From Geminicoccus sp. (GTDB lineage: Bacteria; Pseudomonadota; Alphaproteobacteria; UBA7985): DNA of 64,000 nt. The stretch is taken from the NCBI GenBank assembly GCA_002708995.1, contig PAPT01000033.1, positions 58,839 to 122,838 of the forward strand, written 5' to 3'. The translations under genes were made by a program, and so were the position numbers. Below the pieces are notes generated by a model. That model saw only the letters and a list, made by a program, of their open reading frames with translations. It was not told the origin of the DNA and did not search any database. Position 1 is the first letter of the stretch. The number at the start of each line of letters is the position of its first letter. Positions 18,061 through 27,900 of the stretch are shown here, piece by piece.

Positions 18061-19026
18061 ATGCCTGAAGCGCTCAATTCACTCCCTTACGACCGGGCCC
18101 TCTGGGCGGAGGCTGTCGCTTGGCAGCAGGAATGCGGCGTTTTCGATACTCTGACGGCTGCACCAGTTGACGCTATTGCGCTCCGGGCAGCGGCGAAAGC
18201 GCGGCCAGAGGTCGCAAAGGACGCCACGAGTCGGCCTGAAGCACAGCCCGCAACGCGGGCAGAAGCGCCAGTGGAACTACGCCCAGAGATACGAGTTGCT
18301 GCAGAAACCATATCGGTAGCCGCAGCGCCCACGCCCAACGCGGCGCCGAAACCTGTCGCCAAGACCGCCCCCCCGGCTGCCAATCAGCATGGTCGACGCG
18401 GGCTTGAAGCCGTCGCCGACATCGCCGAAGCCGAAAAGCTGGCCGCCGCCTGCAACAGCCTCGAAGCGCTGCAGGCCGCGGTTGAGGCCTTCGACGGCTG
18501 CCTGCTGAAAGACACGGCCAGCTCCACCGTCTTTGCAGACGGGCAGGACCAGACCGACATTCTGGTGATCGGCGAAGCCCCGGGGGCCGACGAGGACCGG
18601 CAGGGCAAGCCCTTCGTCGGTCGCAGCGGGCAGATGCTCGACGACATGATTGGCCACGTCGGCCTGAGCCGTAACACCAACTTCCGCATTACCAACATTG
18701 TATTCTGGCGACCGCCCGGGAACCGCAAACCCAACACCGGCGAAATCGCCCTGTGCTGGCCGTTTTCGAAGCGGCATATCGAGCTGGTGGCGCCCAAGGT
18801 CATCCTCGCCGTCGGCGGGCTGTCGGCGCAGACCCTGATCGACCCCAACCTGCGCATCACCCGCGAGCGGGGCAAGTGGCGGGAATTCAGCGTCGGTACG
18901 CAGACCATTCCGGTGCTGCCGACCCTGCACCCGGCCTATCTGCTGCGCCAGCCGGTCAACAAGCGGCAGGCGTGGGAAGACCTGCTGATCCTCAAGGACT
19001 TTCTGCGATCGGGAGAGACCCCATGA
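18061..19026 (+). CDS. Uracil-DNA glycosylase, family 4-like
   Basis: A 321-residue protein. After an Ala/Pro-rich N-terminal stretch (about residues 30-110), the glycosylase domain has GEAPGADEDRQGKPFVGRSG (catalytic and uracil-binding loop) and HPAYLLRQ (leucine-loop motif), both typical of family 4 enzymes that excise uracil from DNA. Family 4 enzymes normally hold a 4Fe-4S cluster with four Cys. Here two positions are replaced: the first Cys of CxxC reads FDGC, and NIVKC-type reads NIVFW. A cluster therefore looks unlikely. The start is ATG 18061. Its stop overlaps moaB (ATGA). Confidence 0.82.
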   Translation: MPEALNSLPYDRALWAEAVAWQQECGVFDTLTAAPVDAIALRAAAKARPEVAKDATSRPEAQPATRAEAPVELRPEIRVAAETISVAAAPTPNAAPKPVAKTAPPAANQHGRRGLEAVADIAEAEKLAAACNSLEALQAAVEAFDGCLLKDTASSTVFADGQDQTDILVIGEAPGADEDRQGKPFVGRSGQMLDDMIGHVGLSRNTNFRITNIVFWRPPGNRKPNTGEIALCWPFSKRHIELVAPKVILAVGGLSAQTLIDPNLRITRERGKWREFSVGTQTIPVLPTLHPAYLLRQPVNKRQAWEDLLILKDFLRSGETP

Positions 19027-19565
19027 CCACGATCCCGGCCTCGTTCGACGAAAACCTCCCCTTTCTGCCGGTACAGATCGCGGTGCTGACCGTCTCTGAC
19101 ACCCGTACCCCCGAAACCGACACCTCTGGTGACCGGCTCCAGGCGCTGATCGAAGCCGACGGCCACAGCGTCATCGCCCGCACCATTCTGAAAGACGACG
19201 CCGACGTGATCGCGGTTCAGCTGACGGCGTGGATCGACGACCCGGCGGTCGACTGCGTGGTGACCACCGGCGGCACCGGTGTAACCGGCCGGGACGTAAC
19301 GCCCGAAGCCTTCGACCGCGTGCTGGAAAAGCAGATCGACGGCTTTGGAGAGATGTTCCGCTGGTTGAGTTTTCAGGTTATCGGCACCTCAGCGCTGCAA
19401 TCGCGGGCGCTGGGCGGGGTCGCGCGCGGCACCTACCTGTTCGCCCTGCCCGGCTCCACCGGTGCGGTCAAAGACGGCTGGACCCAGATCCTGCGCTACC
19501 AGCTCGATAACCGGCACAGGCCCTGCAACCTGGTCGAGTTGATGCCGCGCCTGCGCGAAACCTAG
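19023..19565 (+). CDS. moaB: Molybdenum cofactor biosynthesis protein MoaB
   Basis: A 180-residue MoaB/MogA-fold protein. AVLTVSDTRTPETDTSGDRL near residue 22, VVTTGGTGVTGRDVTPEA near residue 80 and ALPGSTGAVKDGW near residue 145 are the substrate-binding loops of molybdopterin adenylyltransferase-type proteins. The role is activation of molybdopterin in cofactor assembly, though MoaB proteins vary in activity. It overlaps the glycosylase stop by 4 nt; the next gene follows 13 nt later. Confidence 0.9.
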   Translation: MTTIPASFDENLPFLPVQIAVLTVSDTRTPETDTSGDRLQALIEADGHSVIARTILKDDADVIAVQLTAWIDDPAVDCVVTTGGTGVTGRDVTPEAFDRVLEKQIDGFGEMFRWLSFQVIGTSALQSRALGGVARGTYLFALPGSTGAVKDGWTQILRYQLDNRHRPCNLVELMPRLRET

Positions 19566-19578
19566 GCAAAGGCACCGC

Positions 19579-20634
19579 ATGGCGCTGACCGAGACCCAAC
19601 TCGACCACATTTCCGCCGTGCTGCGCGGTCTGGGGCTGGCTGGCGACCCACTGCGGCCCATGCGGCTGCGCAATCTCAGCCACGAACACGTTCAGGTCGC
19701 CGAGTACGGGGTGCTGCGCATGCCCATCGCCCTGCCCTCGGACCTGCACTGGACCGCCTGGGCTGATTTTCAGGCCGAGGCCTACACCACGCTGTCGCGG
19801 CTGGGGCTGGCGCCCCGGTTTCTGGCGGCGCTCGAGTCCTCGCAGGCGCTGCCCAACGGCGGCGCGCTGATCGATTTGGTCAAGGGACGCCTGCCCGCGC
19901 TGCCAGCGGACCTTCGCCGCCTCGCCCATTTCCTAGCCGACATGCACCAGATGCCGGTGCCCATGCCCGAAATGCGCGGCCTGCCCAGCTTCGACAACGC
20001 GCTGCAGCGGGTGGCGCAGCTGATCAGCGATCAGGGCCGGTACGTCAAAGGCGCCCCGGTATCCGAGGGCGTTCGGACGGCGCTGGAAGATGAGCTCGGA
20101 TGGCTGGCCGACTTTGCCAAGAGCGGCTGGGTGCGGCTTGGCTCGCCGCCCTATGGCCTCTCGCTCGGGCGGATCCACCCAGGCGACTTCCTGATCGATC
20201 AGGAAGGGGCGGTGATGCTGATCGACGTCGAGAACTGTCACTATGGCCTACCGACGCTCGATGTCGGGGCGCTGTCGATCTATCCGGCCATGGTCTGGGA
20301 CATGAGCCTGCAGGCCGAGCTGAGCGAAGACGACGTGCTGGGCTTTCACGTCGACTACCTCGATGCGCTCGACCCCCGCCTGCGGGCGCAAAGCCAGCCA
20401 TGGCTGGCCCTGGCGCGGCGGATCGCGACGCTGCGGGTGCTGACCTGGTGCTGCATGTGGCTGGTCCGGCACCGGCGCCCGGGGGATCAGTGGGCAGCGG
20501 ACCGACTCCCGCCGGGGATCATCGCGCACCAACGCGGGCTGTGCCAGCACCTGACCTCCGACAATGTCGTGCACGCGCTGCAGTCCGAATGGCAGGATGC
20601 GCAGGGCCTGTACGCGCGGATCGATGCACTATGA
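19579..20634 (+). CDS. Uncharacterised protein with aminoglycoside-phosphotransferase-like kinase fold
   Basis: A 351-residue protein that I do not recognise as a named family. The middle of the sequence has [20 protein letters not shown] followed by [11 protein letters not shown]. This matches the layout of the catalytic loop (HxDxxxxN-like, here degenerate: HPGDF) and the metal-binding IDxE of APH/choline-kinase-like proteins. The N-terminal lobe is weakly conserved. It may be a small-molecule kinase or a catalytically dead relative, since the canonical catalytic Asp is not in its usual place (HPGD rather than HGD). It lies between moaB and rnhB and overlaps rnhB by ATGA, so it is probably expressed with them. 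Confidence 0.5.
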   Translation: MALTETQLDHISAVLRGLGLAGDPLRPMRLRNLSHEHVQVAEYGVLRMPIALPSDLHWTAWADFQAEAYTTLSRLGLAPRFLAALESSQALPNGGALIDLVKGRLPALPADLRRLAHFLADMHQMPVPMPEMRGLPSFDNALQRVAQLISDQGRYVKGAPVSEGVRTALEDELGWLADFAKSGWVRLGSPPYGLSLGRIHPGDFLIDQEGAVMLIDVENCHYGLPTLDVGALSIYPAMVWDMSLQAELSEDDVLGFHVDYLDALDPRLRAQSQPWLALARRIATLRVLTWCCMWLVRHRRPGDQWAADRLPPGIIAHQRGLCQHLTSDNVVHALQSEWQDAQGLYARIDAL

Positions 20635-21257
20635 ACGATCTTCTGGCCCGGATCGGCGGCGGCGAGCGTATCGCCGGGGTAGATGAAGTCGGTCGCGGAC
20701 CGCTGGCGGGGCCGGTGGTCGCGGCGGCGGTGATCCTGCCCCGACCCATCGACGGACTGGCGGACTCCAAGGCGTTGAGCGCGGCAAAGCGCGAGCGCCT
20801 CTGCGCCCAGATCACGGCCGAGGCGCTGTTCGGCATCGGCGCGGCATCGGTTCGGGAGATCGACAGCCTCAACATCCTGCAGGCGACGCTGCTCGCCATG
20901 CGCCGGGCCGTGGCACGCCTGCCCGAAACCCCAACCCTGGCGATGGTAGACGGCAACCAGAACCCGGAGCTGGGCCTGCGCACCGAACTGGTGATCAAGG
21001 GTGACGCGCTGGTGCCGGAAATATCGGCGGCGTCGATCGTCGCCAAGGTGGTCCGCGACCGGCTGATGACCCGGCTGGCGCAGCGCTATCCGCACTACGG
21101 CTGGCACAGCAATGCCGGCTATGGCTCGGCGCTGCACCGCGACGCCATGGCCTCAGTCGGGGTGACGGCACACCACCGGCAGAGCTTCGCGCCGCTGCGA
21201 AACTGGCTGGAAGACCCCGAAAAGGCGCATAACGTTGTTTGCGCCATGAACGCCTGA
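20631..21257 (+). CDS. rnhB: Ribonuclease HII
   Basis: A 208-residue protein with all RNase HII signatures: [14 protein letters not shown] near residue 15 (catalytic DE), [13 protein letters not shown], the catalytic Asp in MVDGNQ, and [12 protein letters not shown] with the following acidic residues. It removes RNA from RNA-DNA hybrids, including single ribonucleotides in DNA. The start ATG 20631 overlaps the preceding stop. The next gene, ccrM, has its own promoter in the AT-rich gap that follows. Confidence 0.95.
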   Translation: MNDLLARIGGGERIAGVDEVGRGPLAGPVVAAAVILPRPIDGLADSKALSAAKRERLCAQITAEALFGIGAASVREIDSLNILQATLLAMRRAVARLPETPTLAMVDGNQNPELGLRTELVIKGDALVPEISAASIVAKVVRDRLMTRLAQRYPHYGWHSNAGYGSALHRDAMASVGVTAHHRQSFAPLRNWLEDPEKAHNVVCAMNA

Positions 21258-21322
21258 AGAACATACAAATTTACTGCGCCTCTTTGGCCACAACATAGAA
21301 GAAGTTAGTTTAAGAATATTAG

Positions 21323-22483
<1,161 letters not shown>

Positions 22484-22534
22484 GTTGACAAAGGATGCGC
22501 TGGCAATTTCGGCCAGCCGGAGCCCTGGACCGGC

Positions 22535-23626
22535 TCAGATATTTTTCAGAGCATGCCTAACGATCTTTTTCATGATCGTCGGCAAGGCATAACGGTCCAG
22601 GTCTTCAATGGGCGCCCACGTGGCGCCCTTTTTTTTGAGCGCCAGCGCCGCGATCGTGGCGTCGGGGTTGGCTTCGGGCACCACCACCCGTACCTGCAGG
22701 TGAAAGTGGGTGAAGGTATGCTCGACCAGGCCGTCTTTCACGGTCGCGGTTACAGCAGGCTGCAACGCGGGCTCCCCAGCGTCGATCCAATCGCTGCCCG
22801 GCACCTCCATCATGCCGCCGAGCAGGCCGGTTTCCGGCCGCCGGGTCAGCAGCACCGCGCCATCGCGCTCGATCCAGTAGGCCAGCCCCTGCCGCGAGGG
22901 CCGCTGCTTCTTCGGCGCTTTGCGGGGGAAGTCGGTCTGCGTGCCGGCAGCGAAGGCCGCGCAGCCGGCCGACACCGGGCACAGCAGGCAGGTCGGCGAA
23001 CGTGGGGTGCAGATGCCCGAGCCGAGGTCCATCATCGCCTGCGGAAAGTCGCGGTTGCGGGCCTGCGGCGTCACCCGGTCGGTCAGGGCGCGGATTTGTG
23101 GCTTGGCAGCCGGGAGCGGGCGTTCGAGCGCATACCAGCGGCTGATCACCCGCTCGATATTGCCGTCGACGACGACGGCGCGCTGGTCAAAGGCGATGGC
23201 CGCGATGGCGGCGGCGGTGTAGGCGCCGACCCCGGGCAGGGTCAGCAGGTCAGCTTCATCGCGCGGGAACTGCCCCTGCCGGCGCTCTGCGATCTCGACC
23301 GCGCATTTGTGCAGGTTGCGGGCGCGGGCGTAGTACCCCAGCCCGGCCCAGGCCGTGAGCACGTCGTCCAGCGAGGCAGCCGCAAGGTCGGAAACCGTCG
23401 GCCAGCGGGCGGTAAAGGCCTCGAAATAGCCGTTAACGGTTGCCACGGTGGTTTGCTGCAGCATAATTTCCGACAGCCAGACGTGGTAGGGGTCGGCGGT
23501 CTCGTCCGGCCCCGCCCGCCACTGCAGGCCACGCCGGTTCTGATCGTACCAGTCGAGCAGACGGTCGGAAAAGTCAGCCTCCAGCCAGGCTTCAGGAGCG
23601 GTAAAGCGTGAGTCAGGATCGTTCAT
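22535..23626 (-). CDS. mutY: A/G-specific adenine glycosylase MutY
   Basis: A 363-residue base-excision enzyme that removes adenine mispaired with 8-oxoguanine. Visible features are SEIMLQQTTVATV (catalytic Glu), the helix-hairpin-helix LPGVGAYTAAAI followed by VVDGNIERV (catalytic Asp), and the 4Fe-4S cluster Cys in CTPRSPTCLLCPVSAGC. The C-terminal Nudix-like domain begins at about residue 240. The first 19 bp overlap divergently with the start of dciA. The 3' end holds, on the opposite strand, the terminator of ccrM. Confidence 0.95.
   Translation of the reverse strand: MNDPDSRFTAPEAWLEADFSDRLLDWYDQNRRGLQWRAGPDETADPYHVWLSEIMLQQTTVATVNGYFEAFTARWPTVSDLAAASLDDVLTAWAGLGYYARARNLHKCAVEIAERRQGQFPRDEADLLTLPGVGAYTAAAIAAIAFDQRAVVVDGNIERVISRWYALERPLPAAKPQIRALTDRVTPQARNRDFPQAMMDLGSGICTPRSPTCLLCPVSAGCAAFAAGTQTDFPRKAPKKQRPSRQGLAYWIERDGAVLLTRRPETGLLGGMMEVPGSDWIDAGEPALQPAVTATVKDGLVEHTFTHFHLQVRVVVPEANPDATIAALALKKKGATWAPIEDLDRYALPTIMKKIVRHALKNI
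22610..22636 (+). terminator. Intrinsic terminator of ccrM embedded in mutY
   Basis: A perfect 7-bp stem GGGCGCC/GGCGCCC (22610-22616 with 22622-22628), 5-nt loop and eight T (22629-22636). It lies 127 nt past the ccrM stop, inside the convergent mutY gene, where the T-run encodes the Lys triplet of KKKGATWAP. Confidence 0.8.
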
Positions 23627-24219
23627 CAGCCAAGGACTTAGGCGCTTCGCCCGCGAAGGGCAAAGAATCCAAGCCTAAACCCCCGCGTCGCACCTATCGC
23701 GCACAGGGTCTGTCGCGGCTGGTTCCCAAGATTCTGAAAGAAGGGCTGGGCCGCAAGGGCAGCCTTGAAGCCGATCTGCTGCTGCACTGGCGCGAGGTGG
23801 TGGGGGAGGAGCACGCCCAGTGGACCGTGCCAACCCGAATTGCCTACGCCGACCGCCGGATGCGGCGCAAAGGCACGCTGGAGCTGTCGGTCGCGCCAGC
23901 CTACGCCGCTTTTGCCCAGATGGCCGAAGCGGAGATCATTTCCGGCGTCAATCAGTTCCTCGGTCATGGCCGGATCGAGCGGCTGCAACTGCGCCAGAGC
24001 CACGCCGCCGCGGGGCAGGCTGCACGGAGCCGGACCGGCCGCGGCGGGCGTTCGCGGGGAGCATCTCGCGAAACTGTGACAAATCGTGGGCCGGATGCGC
24101 GCGAAAGCGGCGTGATGAACCGGCAGGAAAGGCGTAACAATGAAGACTTAGGCGACGCGCTTGAGTCCCTGCGCACCAGCATCGACGAGCGTGAACGCGA
24201 CCACGGAAAAGAACCTTAG
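23608..24219 (+). CDS. dciA: DciA family protein (DUF721), probable DnaB loader
   Basis: A 203-residue protein. The DUF721 domain spans about residues 33-135 (LSRLVPKILKEGLGRKG, LLHWREVVGEEHAQWTVP, LELSVAPAYAAFAQMAEAEI), followed by a basic, disordered-looking tail. DciA is the ancestral loader or operator of the replicative helicase in bacteria lacking DnaC/DnaI; dnaB is in the same window. The start is GTG 23608 with AGGAG at 23594-23598, so the Shine-Dalgarno and the start both lie in or beside the first codons of divergent mutY. Confidence 0.8.
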   Translation: MSQDRSSAKDLGASPAKGKESKPKPPRRTYRAQGLSRLVPKILKEGLGRKGSLEADLLLHWREVVGEEHAQWTVPTRIAYADRRMRRKGTLELSVAPAYAAFAQMAEAEIISGVNQFLGHGRIERLQLRQSHAAAGQAARSRTGRGGRSRGASRETVTNRGPDARESGVMNRQERRNNEDLGDALESLRTSIDERERDHGKEP

Positions 24220-24230
24220 AATTGCAGAAG

Positions 24231-24285
24231 TTACCCACAAGAATTTACGCGACTCCGGTTGTGACCCACCGACTCGAGTGGATAA
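24231..24285. promoter_or_regulatory. Upstream region of dsbA-smc with two DnaA-like boxes and two GANTC sites
   Basis: TTACCCACA (24231-24239) and, on the other strand, TTATCCACT (24277-24285) each differ from the DnaA box TTATCCACA at one position. Two GACTC sites, targets of CcrM, lie between them at 24251 and 24271. This could link dsbA-smc expression to the cell cycle; it is only a motif reading. Confidence 0.35.
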
Positions 24286-24294
24286 GAGCAAAGG

Positions 24295-24972
24295 ATGAAT
24301 TCGATGTTTAATTTTGTCGCACGTTCGGGCTTCGCCCTGGCCGCCATTTTTACGGTTGCCACAGCGAGCCAGGCACAGGACGCCACCACGCCTGAGGCCG
24401 AAGCGGCAACTTACGTGCCGCTGGCCAGCGATGGCGGGCTGGGCACCGGTGTGTACGAAAACGAGACCTATAAGGGGTCGCCGGACGCGCCAATCGTGCT
24501 GATCGAATACGCCTCCCTGACCTGCCCGCACTGTGCGGCCTTCCACCGCGAAGGCTACCCGCTGCTGAAGCCGTTTATCGAGGCTGGTCAGCTGGCTTAC
24601 GTGCACCGCGATTTCCCGCTCGACGGGGTGGCGTACCGGGCCGCTCTGGCCGCGCGCTGCCTGCAGGGTGAGGCCTACTTCGCCGCTATCGAGGCGCTGT
24701 ACGAGAACCAGCGCGACTGGCGCGGCGGTGGCAGCGAAGACGAGCTAGCGGTCGAGATTTCATCGCTTACCGGTCAGTCGGTCGACGAGTACAAGGCCTG
24801 CGTTGGTGATCAGACCAACCAGCAGACGATCATTGAGCGTTACAACACCGCTGTCGAGGATCTCGGCGTCGACGGAACCCCGCGTATCTTCATCAACGGC
24901 GATCCGTTCTCCCCGCGTGGGGGCTGGACCGAGATCGAAGCTGAGATCGAGCGCCGGGTCAGCCGTCTCTGA
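24295..24972 (+). CDS. DsbA-family periplasmic thiol oxidoreductase
   Basis: A 225-residue secreted protein. The signal peptide covers about residues 1-28 (ARSGFALAAIFTVATASQAQ). A DsbA/BdbD-like thioredoxin fold follows with active-site CPHC (Cys77 and Cys80), the helical insertion and the cis-Pro loop VDGTPRIFINGDPF. It probably introduces or isomerises disulfides in exported proteins. ATG 24295 follows AAGAG at 24284; ATG 24304, three codons in, is equally plausible because AAGG at 24291 is well spaced from it. It precedes smc by 18 nt, an order common in alphaproteobacteria. Confidence 0.88.
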   Translation: MNSMFNFVARSGFALAAIFTVATASQAQDATTPEAEAATYVPLASDGGLGTGVYENETYKGSPDAPIVLIEYASLTCPHCAAFHREGYPLLKPFIEAGQLAYVHRDFPLDGVAYRAALAARCLQGEAYFAAIEALYENQRDWRGGGSEDELAVEISSLTGQSVDEYKACVGDQTNQQTIIERYNTAVEDLGVDGTPRIFINGDPFSPRGGWTEIEAEIERRVSRL

Positions 24973-24990
24973 GGCAAAGGGAGGAATAGT

Positions 24991-27900
24991 TTGGTCGCGT
25001 TTTCAAAACTCCGCCTTCAGGGCTTTAAGAGCTTTGTCGACGCGACCGATTTCCATATCGAACCCGGGGTCACCGGGATTGTCGGCCCCAACGGCTGCGG
25101 CAAATCCAACATCGTCGAGGCCCTGAAGTGGGTCATGGGCGAGTCCCGATCCAAGCAGCTGCGCGGGGCGGATATGGAAGAGGTCATCTTCAACGGCTCC
25201 TCCGACCGCCCGGCCCGTAACGTGGCCGAGGTCGAGCTGGTCCTTTCCAACAAGGACGGCGACCTGCCGCCGCAATACGCCGAGCACCCGCTGGTCAGCA
25301 TTTCCCGCCGGATCGAGCGCGGCAAGGGCTCGGACTACCGCATCAACAAGACCCGAAAGACCGCCGGCGAGGTCAAGCTGCTGTTCTCCGACGCAGGTTC
25401 GGGGGCGTCTTCCTCTGCCATCGTTTCGCAGGGACAGGTCGCGGCGATTATCAACGCTAAGCCGGTCGACCGGCGTCAGATCCTCGAAGAAGCCGCAGGG
25501 ATTGTCGGCCTGTCGGCGAGACGGCGCGAGGCAGAAAGCCGCCTGCTGGCTGCCGAGACCAACCTCGAGCGGCTCGATACCGTCATGAACGCGCTGCAGG
25601 AGCGGCTCAAGACGCTGGAAAGTCAGGCCAAGCAGGCAGAGAAATACCGTCGCCTGAGCGAGCGCATGACCCGGCTCAACGCGCAGCTGCACTATCTGCA
25701 GTGGGTCGCGCAGACCCGCTCGACCGAGCGTGCGAAAGAAGCGCTGGTCAAGGCCGAACGCCGGGTTGCTGACGCCGAGGCGGGCGCCGCCAAGGCCAAT
25801 GCTGCCGCGATCGAGCTGTCGACCGATCTGCCCGATCTGCAGAAGAAAGAAGCCGAGGCGGGCGCTGCCCTGCAGGCGCTTCTGGTCGGCCGCGATGGCC
25901 TCGACCGCGATCTGGCGGAGATCGAGCGCCTGCTCGACGTCAACACCAATCAGCACCGCCAGCTCGAACAGGATCAGGTGCGCGAAGCCAATCTGGTCAG
26001 CGACGCGCAAAGCGCGCTCGACCGGCTTGTGCGGGAAGAAGGCGAGTTGCAGGCAGCCGGTGAAGGCGCCGAGGCGGCCTTCACCAAACTCGAAAGCGCC
26101 GTAGAAGCCGCCAGCGCTGAAGTGACCCGGTTGGATCAGGCCATGGCCGACGCCCGGGCTGAGATGGCGCAAGTCGGCGCAGAGATCAGCGCGCGGAAAA
26201 CCGCACTGGATCAGGCTACCCAGCGGGTGGACGCGCTGCAGGCCCGGCGCGACCGCCTGCTGGAGCAGATCGGTGATATTGAAGGCCGCAACCGCAGCGG
26301 AACCGATCCGGAAGAAGCCCGGAACCGGGTTGCCGGACTGCAGGCGGAGCACGACAGCACCGCCGCGGCGCTGGCGGCCGCCGAGGTTGCGCTGGCTCAG
26401 GCACAGGACGAGGAGCAACAGGCAAGGAGCCTCGCCGACACCAAGGGGCGCGAAGTCGCACAGCTTCGCGCCGAATTTGACGGCCTGCAGTGTTTGCTCG
26501 CAGCCAGCGACAAGGGCGAAGCGGCCGTCGGGCGACCCGTCCTCTCCGACATTCGGGTTCGGGACGGCTACGAAATCGCGCTGGCGGCCCTGCTCGGCGA
26601 TGCGCTGCAGGCCCCAGCGACCGCGCAGGACAGCGGTGATTTCTGGTCCGACGCAGCCGGAACCGGTCCCGCTGCCCTGCCCGCCGGCGTGCGGGCGATG
26701 ACGGACCTGATCGATGATGCGCCTGCAGCGCTGCGGCCACGGTTGGCGGCCTGTGGGGTCGCGAACAGTGCAGATGACGCGACGGCGCTGCAGAGCCAGC
26801 TGCAGGCTGGACAGTGGCTGACGACCCCTGAGGGCGGCCTCTGGCGCTGGGACGGCTACCGGGTCCTGCCTGGCGAAGCGCCGGCCGCCGCACGACTGCT
26901 GGAGCAAAAGCGGCGGGCCGAGGAACTGACCGGCCTGATCAATGCTGCGAGCGAGGGTAACACAGTCGCACAGGCCGCTGCACAGACCAAGAAAAACCAA
27001 CTGGCCGAGGCCAAGAGTGCCGAGTCTCAGGCCCGGCAGGGCCTGCAGCTGGCTTACCGCGCCCTGACTGGTGCGCAGTCTGAACTGTCCCGTGCCGAGG
27101 CCAAAATTGCCCGCTTCGAAGCCGAGAGCGGCGCCCTGCGCGCTGCTTTGTCGACCCTCGACGCCGATCTGGCCGACGCAACGGCGACGATGGAACAGGC
27201 GCAGGCAGCCTTCGACGACCGCCCGGATGCGCAAGCCCGCCAGGCCGAGGTCGACCAGCTCCGCCCCGGGGTCGATGCCGCCAGGCAGTCGCTGGCCAAA
27301 GCTCAGGCCGAGCGCGAGCAGCACAAGCGCGACGCCCTGAGCCGGACCAACCGGCTCGGCGCCATCGTTACCGAGCGCTTTTCCTGGGAAGGCCGGCTCA
27401 AGAACGCCGAACACCAGCACGCACAGCTGGACGCCCGGGACAAGGCCCTGACCGCAGAGCGCGCGGCCCTCCACGCCCGCCCTGCCGACATCGCCAACAA
27501 GCGCCAGGCGCTGGAACAGTCTATCCACGAAGCCCGCGAAGCGGTCGAACGGGCTGTGGCGGCTGTATCAGACCGGCGCGCCGCCGCTTTGACTGCCGAC
27601 GCGGAAGCCCGGCAGGCGGAGAAAGAGGCAAGTACCGCCCGCGAGACCCTTGCGACCGCCCGTCTGGCTGCCGAGACCGAAACCGAGCGCAAGGACGAGC
27701 TGTCGGCGCTGATCCACGAAACTTTCTCGACCGGCCCTGAGGCGCTGCCCGGTATTGCTGAGCTCGACCCGGCGGGCGACCTGCCGCTGCGCGGGGATGC
27801 GGACCGCGCCTACAAGGCCGCTGTCCGCGACCGCGAGGCGCTGGGCGCCGTCAACCTGTGCGCAGAAGACGAAAGCCGCGAACTGGCAGACGAGCTGGCG

